From: Baylisascaris procyonis
Taxonomy: Eukaryota > Nematoda > Chromadorea > Rhabditida > Ascarididae
Reading direction: 5' to 3'
Assembly: GCA_037389465.1 (NCBI GenBank)
Contig: JAZARR010000266.1
Coordinates: 2,170,001 to 2,234,000, forward strand
DNA length: 64,000 nucleotides
Shown here piece by piece: positions 21,381 through 36,300 of this stretch (the stretch's first letter is position 1; every line of letters starts with the position of its first letter). Under the pieces are notes generated by a model. The model ran no database searches, was not told where the DNA came from, and saw only the letters and a program-made list of their open reading frames with translations. The position numbers and the translations under genes are program-made.

Positions 21381-24300
21381 TCATTTATGAATCGAAGAAT
21401 GTGGACGGCGTCTCGTCACGTTCGAGCCTCGTGCTTTTTCTGGAACATTCTGCAAAATGAATCCGTTGAGGATCAACTCTGCTCACAGTTCGAACACTGC
21501 GCTTTATTGCAAATATGTTCCTTAAGCAAATGCGAAATGCCTAAGTGTGGCCCATATGATATGCGTCCTACTATTTCAGTTCCTTCCCCAAATACTTTCC
21601 CATGGTGATGCACTTTTCCCCTAGAATCGACCGATCCTAGAAATGGGTAAACTAAGAATTTGCTCGCGGTTCACATTCGATCTGCCGCGGAAAAAAATCT
21701 CTACTGCCTTTATAAATGTCGACTGTTATCCTTGAAGAAGACATGCAACATGAGAAAAATAAGGGATGGAATTTAGAGATTACACTCCGTTTGCATAGTT
21801 CCTTTTGTATTCAATGAGTTGATATCACCGGACAGGTAGACAAAAATAATGTACACAGCACGACCCTTTTACTACACACTTCGTCTGGAAAAAAAGTGCT
21901 TCCACTTTTCTTGTGTTTACATCATTTAACAGTTTCCTCTCAATATACCTGTTGCTCTTTCAACGAAGTCGCTTTCTTCACATCAAATATCAAAATACGT
22001 ACCATAGCAGTATTCAAAGAAATGGCACCTATCTAGCTTGGAAAACCTCTAACCAGATATGATGCAAAGCTTCATCATCACTGACATCCACTACTCTCAA
22101 GATGAGATCCTTCAATTTGAAAGACGAAATATTTGAATTTACTCTGTTTCAGACCAATTATAGCCAATGGGAATCAAAGCTCAGGATTCGGAAATAACGC
22201 TTTCCCGACTTCAAGAAATGACAAAAGATTATTGTTGGCTGATTTGCTATAAAACAACGCAATAAAACAAACCTCTTCATCTTCACTATCTTGCTCTGCA
22301 ACATCCTCCAACTTTGGTCGAACTCCTTTCAGTGTTTGTGGCGACAGCACGTTAGATGGCACCTCTAGCAACGATTCGCGTGGCTGCAATACGGCACACA
22401 TAAAAATTCTACTAATAAACTATTTTCTGGAACTCTATTATTCATAATAATCAACTAATTTTTCGATCAAAATTTTTGATCAACATATGATCAAAATTTG
22501 TGGCTAGAAAAGACATCAAGGACGGTGAGAATTTCATCCTTTTCGGCGATATTTATTTAAAACTTGCGAGTTCAAAGCGACTGTTTGCTCATAGTCTGAC
22601 TGAGATCTATAGATAAAATAAAAAATCAGCAATTGAGCCATTAGAGTTCGCTGGAGTTGGAAGACGCTTGCCCACATGTGTTTCGGGAAATGTGAATATA
22701 TGCATTTGGATGTTGGACCTGAATGCTCCAATACGGATCAATCGGCTTGCTAAAATACCTCAATTGATAGCAATATATACGTGTGAGGAAGGACTGCTTA
22801 TTCACCATTTGATCTCGAATGCATCCGCTGTATCTTACAACATTCTGCCTCATCACTTTAATTCATCTCTCACTCTCACATCTGTTTACCCTCCCCTCTT
22901 TCCTCCATTCACGTTGATGGTGCAATTCAAATTGCCTGTCATGATGTATAAACACTTCAAGGGACAAAACGCACTCGATAGAAACTGCGTCGTCCCACCG
23001 GAGGCGCGTTGTTAGCCCATTCTTGCAGAAGCCGGCTCGCGTCAGGAATTTCGACAGGCACAGTCGGGAATTTACGTGTAATACGCACCGGAGTTCTGCC
23101 TGAAACTTACTTCCGTTGTTTCATACATAGCCGCGTTCCTATAAAAACCGATACACACAACATAAGATGAAGAATTCGTAGCCGCGTTCCTATAAAAACC
23201 GATACACACAATATAAGATGAAGAATTCATCTCTTCTCCCAATACCGCGAAAATTCTAAATTATATAGTATGGATGATAAAATTATTTGCTCCCTTCCTT
23301 TTATTAAATGTAAACCACCACCGAAATAAAGCCAAACTAATAAAACATCCCTTCATCTATCACAAAGCTCTCCCTTACATTTTGCATTTAAACGTATATG
23401 TTATAAGTTACCAGTAGAAGTGACTCTCTCGAACTTGTTGCTGACGAAATCGTCGAATTCTTTTCGTGATTTAGTTACAGTTTCCTTCACCTTATTCAAG
23501 CTCGACTCGCCGCTTGAAGCCTGAAAAAGGGAAATCCCTCACGTTTATTCTGCGAATGCTTAAACCATTGGACATTTAAAACTATCACTTTACATGTTAG
23601 AAGTTCTTGACTCACTCAACTTTGCTTAGTCGTTGTGATAAGATGAAATTTTGGAAGATTCTGGTGAAGCACAGACAGAAGTTAGAGATTACAACTGTAT
23701 CGAGTGTGCCTACCTGCGCCGTGTTCTTGTCTCGTTTCATCACCACTTCAACACCTCCCTCAATCGGAATCTCAGGCGTTTATGTTCTGTCACAATCACT
23801 AGTTAGCTCATAAATGCTCAAACATTCACTCACGTTTCCTTCACTCAGTTAGAAACAAATCCCATTGAAGACACATTCGAAAATTCTACCTGTCTTTTCA
23901 AACCTCTCTTTAAAAACTTGTTCAGCTTGGAATGCAATCCGGAAGTGGTAAAATTGCATTCAACAACATACTTGGTGCAATGGGGTAAGAAAATGCCAGT
24001 CCCCAACCTTCCCTCCCCTCCCCTCCCAGCTTCTTTCTCCCTCCTCACTGACATTCACAACTAACCAATTACGATAAAGTACTATTTCCAAAAAAAAAAC
24101 CGCATTCATAATTAACGGATAGCTAGCACTCTAATGAATGTGCCATTACTGGATCCGGAAGCTTCAAATAACAGTGATGACTAACAATAAGAGCTGCAGT
24201 ATCGGCGACTTGAGCAGTTGTATCCTTAACCGCCTTGACCAGCGATACGACATTTTCATCTGCCAACTGACATTCGGCAGTTGTGAAAGATCGCATCTGA

Positions 24301-27300
24301 AAAACAAACAAATATCAAATCCTGATGGAAAAGGAGGATTATTTCTTTGTTACGCCAAACCTCGCCCACCAGATGGACAGTGTAAACGAATGCATACGAT
24401 AATAATGATTTTGCATCCAAACGTAGTTTCTCAAATAGTCAGATTTAGGGAAGATGAAAATAATAGCACTGACGCTCTCATCGGATCCCAAGCAAATGGC
24501 AAAATCTGAAGTGATACATGTTGCCGATTACACATATCGTTGCAACAAGGCGGAAAGTTTATAATGTTTGCTAAAACCAACGAAGCTAAAGGTTGTGGAC
24601 GCTGGTCATTGGAAAAAAACACCAGATTTCGAAGTTTTCTTCGATCCTCGTTCTGAGTGTGCCGACCTCCTGCATTTTTCACGGAAGTACCTGGAGTAAG
24701 CAAGGAATGGAAAAATTAAATGCCGCAAATAAGTTGGATCCATCCTTAGGACCCCCTCCCACATCCCTAGGAAAATATTTATGGCTGAAATGTTGTGCGC
24801 TCTGATTTCAAACCTATTTCCGTCATTCAGGATGCGGAGCTATCCACTGAATATATCAAAGCATCCCAGTTTCCACCGTTATCAATTATGCGACCGCAAA
24901 TAGCAACAGTGGCAATGCAGGTGAGCAGTAAGCAATATGCTGAATCTTCGCTAGTACCTGAGGAAAACTTCTCCCTTTAACAGCAATCGGGTGCTATAAA
25001 GACAGATTTTATGATGAGATTCTACAAAATTTCCGATCAAACTTGCCTCAGTAGAATAACGCTCGACAGATGCCTTCAACGACTCGCTTCTCGCAATCTC
25101 TCGAGTCTTCTCCTCCATAACATCAGCCAGCAATTTTTTCTCACCCTTAAATTACACAGAACGTGATGGCTAAATGATAACTAGGAAGCCAATTCACCAA
25201 CATGCCACCATCATATCATATCAGTTGCATGCAACTCAACGAGGAATCCACAATGTAACCGAAATCACGCGCTTGGAATTTTTACAGATCATCGAATATA
25301 TCCTAAAATTCTTAAATAATTGATGAGACTGTGAGATTCCTCGCAACTTTAACAAGAAATAATCGTAAAAGAACTCAGCTAGCAAAACGGCCTCTACGTC
25401 CACCCAAATGTTATTATCTCTAACAACTGAACAACCCTCTTCTCATCCCACCCACTCATAACAAGGATTATTCCCTCAAGAGCAGAAATAAAAATGCCAC
25501 GAAAGTTGCAATTAACTCCAACGTTACCAATCTCCGTAAAAAATTGCTCACTATAGATTTGTTAACCATAAGCATGAAAGCGACTTAAATAACCATCAAC
25601 CGACATGTTCATGTAAGTCGTCTAAAAACACAACAAAATAAAGATTGAAAAGCTGAATTAGGTACAAATTCATAAACGCAGTTTCAATTGAAAACAATTA
25701 ATATCAGAACTCAGAATGAAATCTAAACCCCACTATCCAAATAGAAATTGTAATAATCATCACTTACATCTGCGAATAATGCCGCCTTCTGTTCAAGCTC
25801 ACCAGTGGCACTACTAGCCGCAGATCGTAATTCCTTCATCTCAACATTTCCAACATTAAGTTGAGCCGTCTGTGTAGCACAGAATGTTGATGATCGTAAC
25901 GAGCGTTCTTCATCTTCCTTATCGATTGCAGCAATCATTTCGTTTGTCATCGAATCGTAGGATGCGAAGAAATTCGCTGCCATCGATTCCAGCTGCAAAA
26001 CAATACAGCATCCATTATTGGCTTGAGAGGAAAATAATTAAATTAATGACATTCAAACGACTATGGCGTAAATAATTTTGTTTTGAAGCTCATCACCACA
26101 CTCTCAATCAAATAAGATCATGATCTATTACAAAAATTCGATGGCTTAATTCACGCGAGACTGTCAATGTATCTCCATAGCATCGGAAGGAGAAGTTCCT
26201 TTCTCATCGTCCATTTTGGCTAATAGCCCTGTCAACAATCTTAGGCAGACGAACCTCTTTATTCCTCGCCTCCCATAAAAACGACAAGAAATGGTTTTAG
26301 AACAAACAGCTATACATCCTACGCACTTATGCTTTTCAGTTCCATTGAAAACGCATAAGAAGTGCATATTCTTGTCTTGCACAACTTCCACTCTCCGACA
26401 AATTTTTACTAGACGGACAGCAAAAAAAAAAAAAAAGACGAACGGTCGCAAAACTTCTAGACGCCTTTCGATAACCCTCATCCACCGTTACTGAGGGAGA
26501 GCAAACCCTTTCTACTGTTATCACGTCACAGAACTCTGCAACGATGCAATGGCTAGCTAACCTTCAAGCGGAAATCCTCTTTCAGCTCGGTGAGACGCTT
26601 CTGTTGGTTCATCCTTTCGTTCGAAAGTTGATCGTTTAAGCGTTTCTCCTCGCTCAACTGAAATGAAGCAATTACGAAACGCATTCTAACATCCAGCTCA
26701 TATGCACCTCTACAGTTTACTCTCAAATTGTGTCACTCAAACACTAATCAAAAGATCACAGCCAAACTACGCTAAGATTGATCAACAAACTTTGAAGGAT
26801 AAAAATGGCACTATTCATATAGGGTTAGCAGAGTTTCATAGTTGTCATATTGCCAGTAGGCTTCGCAGGAGTGCATTTTTAGTTTTATTCAGTAGAGAAA
26901 TCGTTCACAAAGTCACAGACCGAATACTACTGTTTCCAAGAAATCCGTACAGGGACTTAAAAGAGTTTCATCGCAATCATGATTTCTACTTCGCATAATT
27001 GCTACTTTAAAGGCAATGAATCTAAGTGAACACAACACAGAATCCAGAATTTGCACCTTAAGACAATATGCAAAACGCTTGCAGAACCATGCTCAGCAGT
27101 ACCCTTTCTATTCGTTGGCCACTTGCAGGTCGATTATCACACTCTCCTCTCGTAAGACCACCTTCCCAAATTACCTCGCAGCTATATCCATTCTAAACCC
27201 ACTGCAATCAGCGCAGTATTCTTCCTCCTAAGATAACTCTGCCACCTACTATCAGCGCAATCTTACACTCACTTGGGAACCAAGCATCAACCCAATCGAT

Positions 27301-30300
27301 CGAGGGTCAATACTAAACGAAAGCGTGCAACTAACGTGTGTTTCGATTGATCTGCCGAGAGCAGCCTGCTGCTGACAGAGATTATCCAGTCTTTTGCCCG
27401 TCTCTTCCACTAGTGCCTTGAATATGTGTACGCAATGTGCATGCAGCAACTTCATATTATCCTAAAATTGTTACCTTCAAGTATTATCGAACAAATACTT
27501 TAAAGAACGCTTTCGCAAAAAAAGAACAGTACTGAGGAAGCGCTACACCGTTAATTTCAAATGCTCATCAGCGAAAAGAAATCAGAAGGCAATAGGCCTC
27601 AACAAGAAAAAAAGGAGCTCATCATCTGACCTGTAAACAAATTGAAACGCTCTACCTGCCCTGGAGTTATGAAAATGCCAGCCAGCAACCCATTAAACCA
27701 TATCAGCCAAATCCAACTTTCATTCCCCTCAAATCAAAATTCACAACCACCATATTTCTTATAATATCGGTTCAAAGAAAAGCCGATTTGCCAGATACGA
27801 ACAGTCATCAAAATCCTATTCCCAGTTGATTTCAACGGAATGTGAAATCAACGATGCACAAAGGCATACAATTGCAGCGACGACACTGTCTGTATGAACA
27901 CCGCTTGCTGCGACTGCCTCATCATGTGCGACCTTCATTGCGCCTTCCATTGCTACTGTCGACTTTTCGATATGAGAGCCGAGTTTCGCGATCTGCTCCG
28001 ACAAAGTGCTCGCACCACTCTCTAATCCTTCCAGTAAATCGCCTAAAAATATGCAAACAGAACCTCGGAAATTTGCCCATAAATAATCTCCATGGCCCCA
28101 ATTTCTGATTGAAGAATATCAGTGCTAAAATTCATCACAACGAGACGATATACACATGCGGCAAACACACCACCCCACAGTACAATATGCTTTCGCATAT
28201 GCAACTATAGAAAGAAGCACAATGAATCGAGCATATAAACTTACTGCAATGGCTGCCGATTAGTGAGGATTGCTCCTGGGTGAACTTATTCCACTCATCA
28301 GTTTGCTTCACAAGACTTTGCGCCTCGAGAGTCTGGCCGCGATGCACATCTTCCAACTGAGCACTATTCTTCGCGCAGATGTCGCGCAACAAATCGATCT
28401 TGTCAATGGCAAGATCCAAATTTCCGGATAAGGAAACGCAGTTTTCGATCAGCTAAAAATAAGTTTCAAATAACAGGCAGCGTACGCAAATCGGATAGTA
28501 TTGCAGATAAATCGAAAAGAGGGAGCTGGGAATGGGTGGGAGTGACCAAGAACGCCTTCAGGTCGATCTGGTGACCAAGAAAATGTGACACTTGTGGTTT
28601 TATATAGAATTCTGCTCCGCTTTACAGATGAATTCCAAAAAAGTGTTACTTCAAAATTCTCTAGAAAAAATCCAAACCTCCCCAAAACATGAACACTTTC
28701 AGCTGAAGTAGGAAAAAATCACAGACACATGTGAACAGCATATTTTCATTCCTATCCCGATATGCGGTTGTCAAGTAGCCAAGATCGTCAAGCTTGCTTG
28801 AAAGCCTAACATCATCTTTCACATCGACCTATGATGCCATTCCACGAAGTTCAAGAGTGGAACGGCATAAATGAATTCCGTCTAATGAAAAGGAACGATC
28901 GTTTCCCAATGCTTGAGAGATCAATTCATGGAGCAATAACTCTTTAGATACTTTTTGAATATTATTGATCTATTGATAATATACTTTCGAATACAACTTC
29001 GATCGCATAAAAACGCATAGCACCTTCAAAGGAAGAAATAAGGTAAACCTCAACAGCTTGAGATTGTGATGAGTCACCAGCATCCTGCAGTAAGCTCACT
29101 GCCTTCTTCTGATCCTTCAGTTGTGACTTCGTCTCTGCCAGCTCCTGCAATGGTGAAATTAGCCCAGCAAATGAGTTAATAAAGCAACACAGCGACCACC
29201 CCCCTCCCCCTTCACCCTCTCCCTATTCCTCCTCAAAGCACTATCGTCATCATGATGAAGTGAAAGCACGAGGCTTCTGCCCGAATTTCTTTAAAAACAA
29301 AAACATTCAAACCGATGATGAGAATTTTTTCCCCACCTTCCCCAGTACCGTTCTTTATGAGATAAGAGATTTGAATGAGTGAACCGACCAGCTTCAAAGC
29401 AGCGATCTCGTCGTTTCGTATCTTCAGCTTTTCGGTTAGATGCAAACATCGCTCATACGCTCTGGCATAATGCTCGTCCATTACTTCGATATCTTGCATC
29501 AACTGTAAATTATATATGCGAAAAAATATGTTATTTATCGTATTACGTTAAACAAAATCTAGTCCTCAAAAATCAAACGGTTTTAATGACAGTCGCCTTT
29601 TTTTATACTAAGATGAGGCAATTTTTATTCACGAAATTTTAGCAGGGTGCAAATCTTTACCAATTTATCTATTTATTTACTAGACTGGCCTAATAGGGAG
29701 AACATGAAACTGTTTCCCCTTATAAAAATTTTGAGAAATGGGACATTCCAACTGGGACTTTAATTGACGAAGAATTTCAAAACGATATAATGCGATAAGT
29801 GACAGACCGCTACAATTATTAAGGATGAAAAAAAGCATAACGATAGGTAAACCTCAGCAAAACATCCAAAACATCATCCATTGTGCAATGCTCATCCTCT
29901 TCGATTTATATCATTTATTTACATTATGAATCGATATACTTCAGACAATAAATCGGTACAATTTTCTTTTCTTTCGATGAAATACAAACTATTCGTCGCA
30001 TTCCCCTTCTCCTTTCATAAAATCTCAACATATTAACAAAATGCACTTTGATACCTGCAATCCTCTACTTTCTGAAAATACTTTAAATGAATGCTGTCTA
30101 TTTGATACAATATTGGTTCCAAAATAAATACCGTTTGAAGCTGGCTCATCGTTGCTGAAAGTTTATCAGTTAAATCGTCGATTTGCTCCGTCTGATCGGA
30201 CAGTCGTGCTTGCATTTCCCTGAACACATACCGCATTCAATCCTTTTAAATTCACTTAGCAGCTAAGCTTAAAGATAATCGAAAAAGCAACAGTCTTATT

Positions 30301-33300
30301 AGTTTCAAAAAAATGTAACTTGACAGTAACTCAACGAGCAAGCCCCAGAAATCTTTTCAGCGAATCGCTCAAAGAGCAGAAACCTTCCCATCACAGCGCC
30401 TACAACGAGGCTCGTCATTATATGATAGGAGATGGGTTGGTATAAACTAAACATCTGGATTTAATTGCCACCTCAATCTACAGCATTAAATAAAAGGGAA
30501 GAGGGAAAGTAGGTATGTGATAAAGCAATGTTTCTTTCATAAACCTGTTTGAAGTGCATCACAGATTATACATTATGGTATTTCAGCTGTGTCATTGCAT
30601 AATGTGCTCCGATATATCAATTCTCCGATCACCAGGAGGTTCAGCTAAGATAACCCTTTATGAGCAGTTACTGCGTCAAAAGCACCTCCCACTTTCACTA
30701 CTCTGTTCCCCATTTTACGCGTTAAAGAAAACAGATCCCAATATCCTATCATTCAAAGAGTGAAATCATTCCATATAATATCTGCAATAAAAGTAACCTA
30801 CTCGAAATTATCCCTATCGAGATAAATGCCAGTCTTATCGCGTGCCGCTTGCAGATCCCTCTTGAGCTTCTCCAGCTCGTCATTGTATTGCTGCAATTCG
30901 CAATTCATTACAGCAACAAAGCAGTAAATGAGCTTACAAGTTCTGAGGAGAGCAAAGTAGACTGAAGAAATTAAGGTAAATTCCACAGATTTTTACTCGG
31001 TTCCGACCACCTACAAATCTTCGGAGCCCTATAAGACGACTTATAACCTCAGAGTACAGGGCAAGCATAGTGAACAATGGAAACATATGCATTATGAACA
31101 AATGTGGCGAAGAAAGTCCCACTCAAATATATGCCTGAAGGCCAATAGGATTCTCTACGTCTAATATTCCTCTTCCACCCATTACGCCTTGGCAACATGT
31201 CTAGCGCAGAATTTGTGCTCTCATCACGACTTTTCGAGGTTGATGTTTGTTTCGAAATGCTCTAGAATTCCATTTCGGAATTAAATCGAAACAAGTAAGT
31301 CACTAAGCACTCCGAAAATAAGGCAGAGAAAAGCGCTACATAAATATCTGTCCGGATTTAAATGCAATTCAGATTCAATTATTCGACAAATGAAGCAAAT
31401 AGGTTTTTGTAAATCCATAAAGCAATTTGTCTTACTCGAAGAAGAGCACGTCGAGAGAGCTTTTGGTTGATTTCCGGATGGTTTTTGATATTTTTAGCGC
31501 TCGACGCATACTCCAGAGTGTTCATTGACTCCTGAAAAGAAAATACATCTTACGTGGCAATAGCAATTAACTGCGGATTTTCCCTCCCTCCACATCGACC
31601 CGCTTTTCTCTAAAATTTGGAAAATGAAGCTCATCCTTTGACAATAAAAGTGAGAAGTGACTTAAATTTACATGTACGAACCACTAGAAAGAGTGTCGCA
31701 ATATCCTGCCAGAATCATGTGGACAGACGTACCTTTCATTCTCGATAACGAAATCTCATAAGAAATCGTGAGGACTATATTTATTCGGAGACATTCCCCA
31801 AATTATCTGATCTGCTCTCTACAAAGAACAAACATTCAATATGAGGACAACAGATCACTGAAGTAGTTTCAGGTTGTTTGAGAAGCATTCAAGATTAAAA
31901 TTCTTAACTATTCTTCAGTTAGTCTCATATCAGTGCTCTTACAACTCTCAAATCCTATGATTAACTATGACTCAAATATCATTAAATCACTGCGAAATGC
32001 AAAGAACCTCAGAAAAACACTTAGGGAAAGTGGTTCTGAGTTTTTAGTCCCGCAAACTCCTATGGGCTTCTAACCGCCATAAACCGACACTTTCACTTAC
32101 CCTCCTCAGAAATCCTTCTTACTTGCCATTTTTTCCAACACATTTGAGCTTTCCGCTTCACCTAGATTTCAGAATTATTAATATGCCCTTTGGCCAGTCA
32201 AAGTAAGCGTGACGATGGTGAATTTCAATAAAACAATGACAATGGATTAATATTACCTCGACATTGGTTGAAGATGGCGATAAGGTGGCAATAACTGTCG
32301 TTATCGTTTTACCACCGAGTGAATCTTGCAGGATGCGAGTTAATTTACTCTCCCTGCAATGAATAATAAATAATGCAACAGTAGATTTGGTTTTTGGTGG
32401 CGAACTCAGCAAAACTTCTTTAATACAAACAATTTTTTCACATCTAGACGGCAGAAAATTATATAAGCGATTTGGTCGCATCGAATCGATTGAATTTTTC
32501 AACAACTATTGAGTTCCCCAGTAAAACCTATCAAATTGATAAACAAATAAACAAAGGTGCTAGTTTATCACCATTCCTATATATTAGCAAAACGAGCTCA
32601 TCATCGAAAGGAATAACAAACAGCCAACCTGTAGGGAATATGAGCTGCTCCACTTGTTAATGCCTTTATTACACGCCCCAGAGTGAGAAGCGATTGATTG
32701 ATATTTCCTTGAAAGGAAACCATTAAAATCAATTGAAATCAAATATGCCTCAAGATTTATTTATTTATAAATGATCAAATGCGTCGACCTGTCTCTACCA
32801 TCCCCTATATATGTTGACGAGTTTATGACATTTTTCAACGAAAGAAAAATACACAGCACACATAGCATTCAATTAAAAGCGATGCAAACATACCGCAGTT
32901 TAAAGGAAAATCAATTACTGCGCTACTTTAATTTCAACACAACACCCAAAACATTTTACCGGACGATTATGATTTCTTTAAGATTTTTATTTACAGTTAA
33001 ATTAACATCTCTATATAACGCTCACCTTATATCCGCACAGTGTCATGATTACCAATATTGAAAACAGGCAAATGTGCAAATCCAAAGATTTCAACAACCG
33101 ATTCGGATTATAACAACGAGTTCAGACAATGACGAGAAGCAAGCAAACTTATATGCCCTCTCCTTCCCCTTCGTCGATATATAACTCTTTCAGAAACTTT
33201 CATGCGCCACCAAGTTACAAACCTTGCAACACTCTACCTCTTCATTTTGCACTTTTCACGACACTAAAGTCCAGTAAAGCAGAATCGACTGAATTCGCGA

Positions 33301-36300
33301 ACTGCTTTCTTTTTCTTTTCGAAGTTATAATAGATTTACGGTCCCACTGGAGAATTTGGTGACAATATTCGCATCAACCTTTTTTCAAATTGTACCGCTG
33401 GCCAGCTCCAACACAACGCAACCATTACCAAAACTGGTTCTATGGATGAGTATACATTCTGACCTGCTTCTCGAGCGCGCATTTCGATCGCACCTGAACG
33501 ACCGATGTTCTCCGATCCAGCCAGGTCGACTAGATGGAGTTTACCTTGTTTCATCAGCTCTTCACCTCCCATCGAATTTTCTCGAATAACCACCGTCACT
33601 GTGAAGACTGAGTGCGATCGACTGAAATAAAAATCTTTCAGCACGCCAATACACAGTATAAATCAACATCGAGCAACGTCTCAATATTAAAATTAAACGA
33701 AATGACGGCAATCTATTTCAGTAACGACTATCACCACTGAGTAAAATGAGGGGCTCACAACCCATAGTGCCGTTATCAACACGGTTTGATTTCCCTAATA
33801 CCTCTTATTACGAATAAAATCATTCAATGTTGTGTTCAACATTAATGAAAACAAATATAATACAACTGGTGCATCCGAGATCTCACCATCATACCTACAA
33901 AGTACAATGCGACACGTTCCATCATTTGCTGGATTGGACTAAAAAAGATATTTAAAAAAAAATATTTGGATCTTGCCACAATTCTATGGGTAAGCGATGC
34001 AATATGCATAATTGCCTGTATCATCGTACAGTTAAGAAAATGGTGAGGTTCTTCCATGCACGAGGTATATTAGCAACGAAAAGCACTAATACGACGTTCC
34101 TTTTTCATCAAATGGCATTTTAAAGACTAAGCAATAACAGGCATGTAGAATTAGCACGAAATTGGAGGGAAGGGATGGGAAAGCGGAGAGGTGGGAAGGG
34201 GGAGGGGGGAGGTTAAACGAAGAATCAAAGAAAGTGGGAATAAAGCAACTGAAATTAAGTAAAACGAAGAAGAAAGGTAAAGCTAAAGGAAGTGCAAGAT
34301 TTGCAAAATGAATAAATACATGGGAAATATTCTAGCAATGATCGAATGCACGGAATAATGATGCTTACTATTTGTTAACTTCAAGCATTTTGTTTTTCTT
34401 TCGAATCTGATCTATTTCTCATTCCAATTCTTTCACTTCCTTTGATATCCCTTCAACTCTCTTAAACCTTTGGATCCTTGGCTCATTAATTCCACTTGAG
34501 TGGATTGAGGGCGGCGAAACACAAGGCACTGCTTTTCTTGCTATCGTTTTTTTTGAGCATGTAAGCCTCTTCTTCTTCTTTGATTACAAATGACGGTTCT
34601 GAATGTAAACTTTATTCTCTCTCAATTTCCCCACCCCCTCCCTCCTCCACCCCCCAGATTTCTGAAGCATCCTCTCTTTAGAGATCGACAACCACCATGG
34701 GCAACGGTTTAATAGAACCTGAGCACGTTACCTGGAAGTGGAGTTTAAGAAAGTGGCCGCTGTCTTTCTCTTTTCCGCCCCTCTACGCAAGAGATCGTAG
34801 ACTTCATCACGCTCCCGGACAGCAATCTCTTCGAGACCTGTGATTAGAACCGAGCCCTGAAAAATGAACTACATCATGAAAAACAATGAGATCTATGCAG
34901 CTATCCCCTTCATCCTCCCTACTGCTGAAGAGTAATTGTGAGTGAAATCATGTGTGCGGTAATACAAACGAGAAAATCAAGAAAACGTCGAATTTCTTCG
35001 TTCCCAAGATCATTACTAAAGACAAAATTCCAAAACACAATTGATAATTTCACCGATTTCGTGAAAAAACACAAATCGAAAACCTTTCTTATTGCATCCT
35101 CGAAGATCCTCAATCGCGCTTGTGTATGCTCTGAGCGATTCAAAAGGTCATTCAGTTCTTCATTGTACAGTTCCACATAGGATACGCGCACCGAATATTC
35201 TTCTACTTTCTGAAAATCACTTATTGACAGCAACAAGATGCTATCACTGCAAATGCAATCGCTTACAAAGCATTGCATGCATTCCCTAACAATAATGAAG
35301 GAATTATAACATGATCTATAATCACCTCTATCAATGCACATTAAATGATAATCGCATACGTTATCTATTCGCTGAAAAATAAGTCTTTTATCAATACACA
35401 TTATTTAAATAAATTGAGAGGCAATTTCAATGCAGTGCAATGAAACCTAGATACGCGTTCTATTCAAAAAAAGCCAAAAATATCAATCGGTTAAAGCATT
35501 TTAAGTAGTGACTACATTCTTCATTAATTAGCATTGACCTACGTCCACCACTATCTTTAATTCCTTTGCAGCTAAAAAATTAAAATAATTTGTATGCATA
35601 TGATTTTCGAAATAAGATATTGAATTTCATGAGCTTTTGGTAATACTTCTACAATAGGCACTCCTCATACGCTTCGGAAAATGTGCGTCATCGTATTTTA
35701 TACACCATGTTCATTCACTCAGGTTTGCATAAATGGACGTCATATAATGGCCATCAAAGGAAAAGATGACATACTTGCTGATCGAGCTCGGCGAAGATTT
35801 GCATCAGGGCACGTGGGATGATGCCCATACGAGGATCATCTCTCCAACTATATGACCCCTCCGGATCGTGCTCTCCTTCCATGGTGAACGTTTTCCCAGT
35901 GCCCGTCTGTCCATATCTGAAATATGCATGACATCATCAGCATCTCGGATTCAGAATCTCTACAAGAAAAAAATCGAAGCTAACCAGTCCGTTAAATTAT
36001 AAACTTCTCATCGTTGTAAACGCACCGTCCCAATATTCACTTTCGCCTTCTCTCAAAAACTATTTCGAAAAATAACAGGGGAAGACATATAGAGATGTAA
36101 CGAAGAACGACGCGAATTGGGAGGAAACAACGAAAGCAAAAATTGGTGGAAATTCACTTGGATAGAGGAGGTAGATGAACGACTAAGAATATTGGCACAT
36201 CATAACGATGGTGCAAAGAGAATTACATCCGAAAAGGCACGTCGATCTCGAATGTTTACTATTAAATGCGAAACAAAGGGACGAATAGGTTACCATATAA

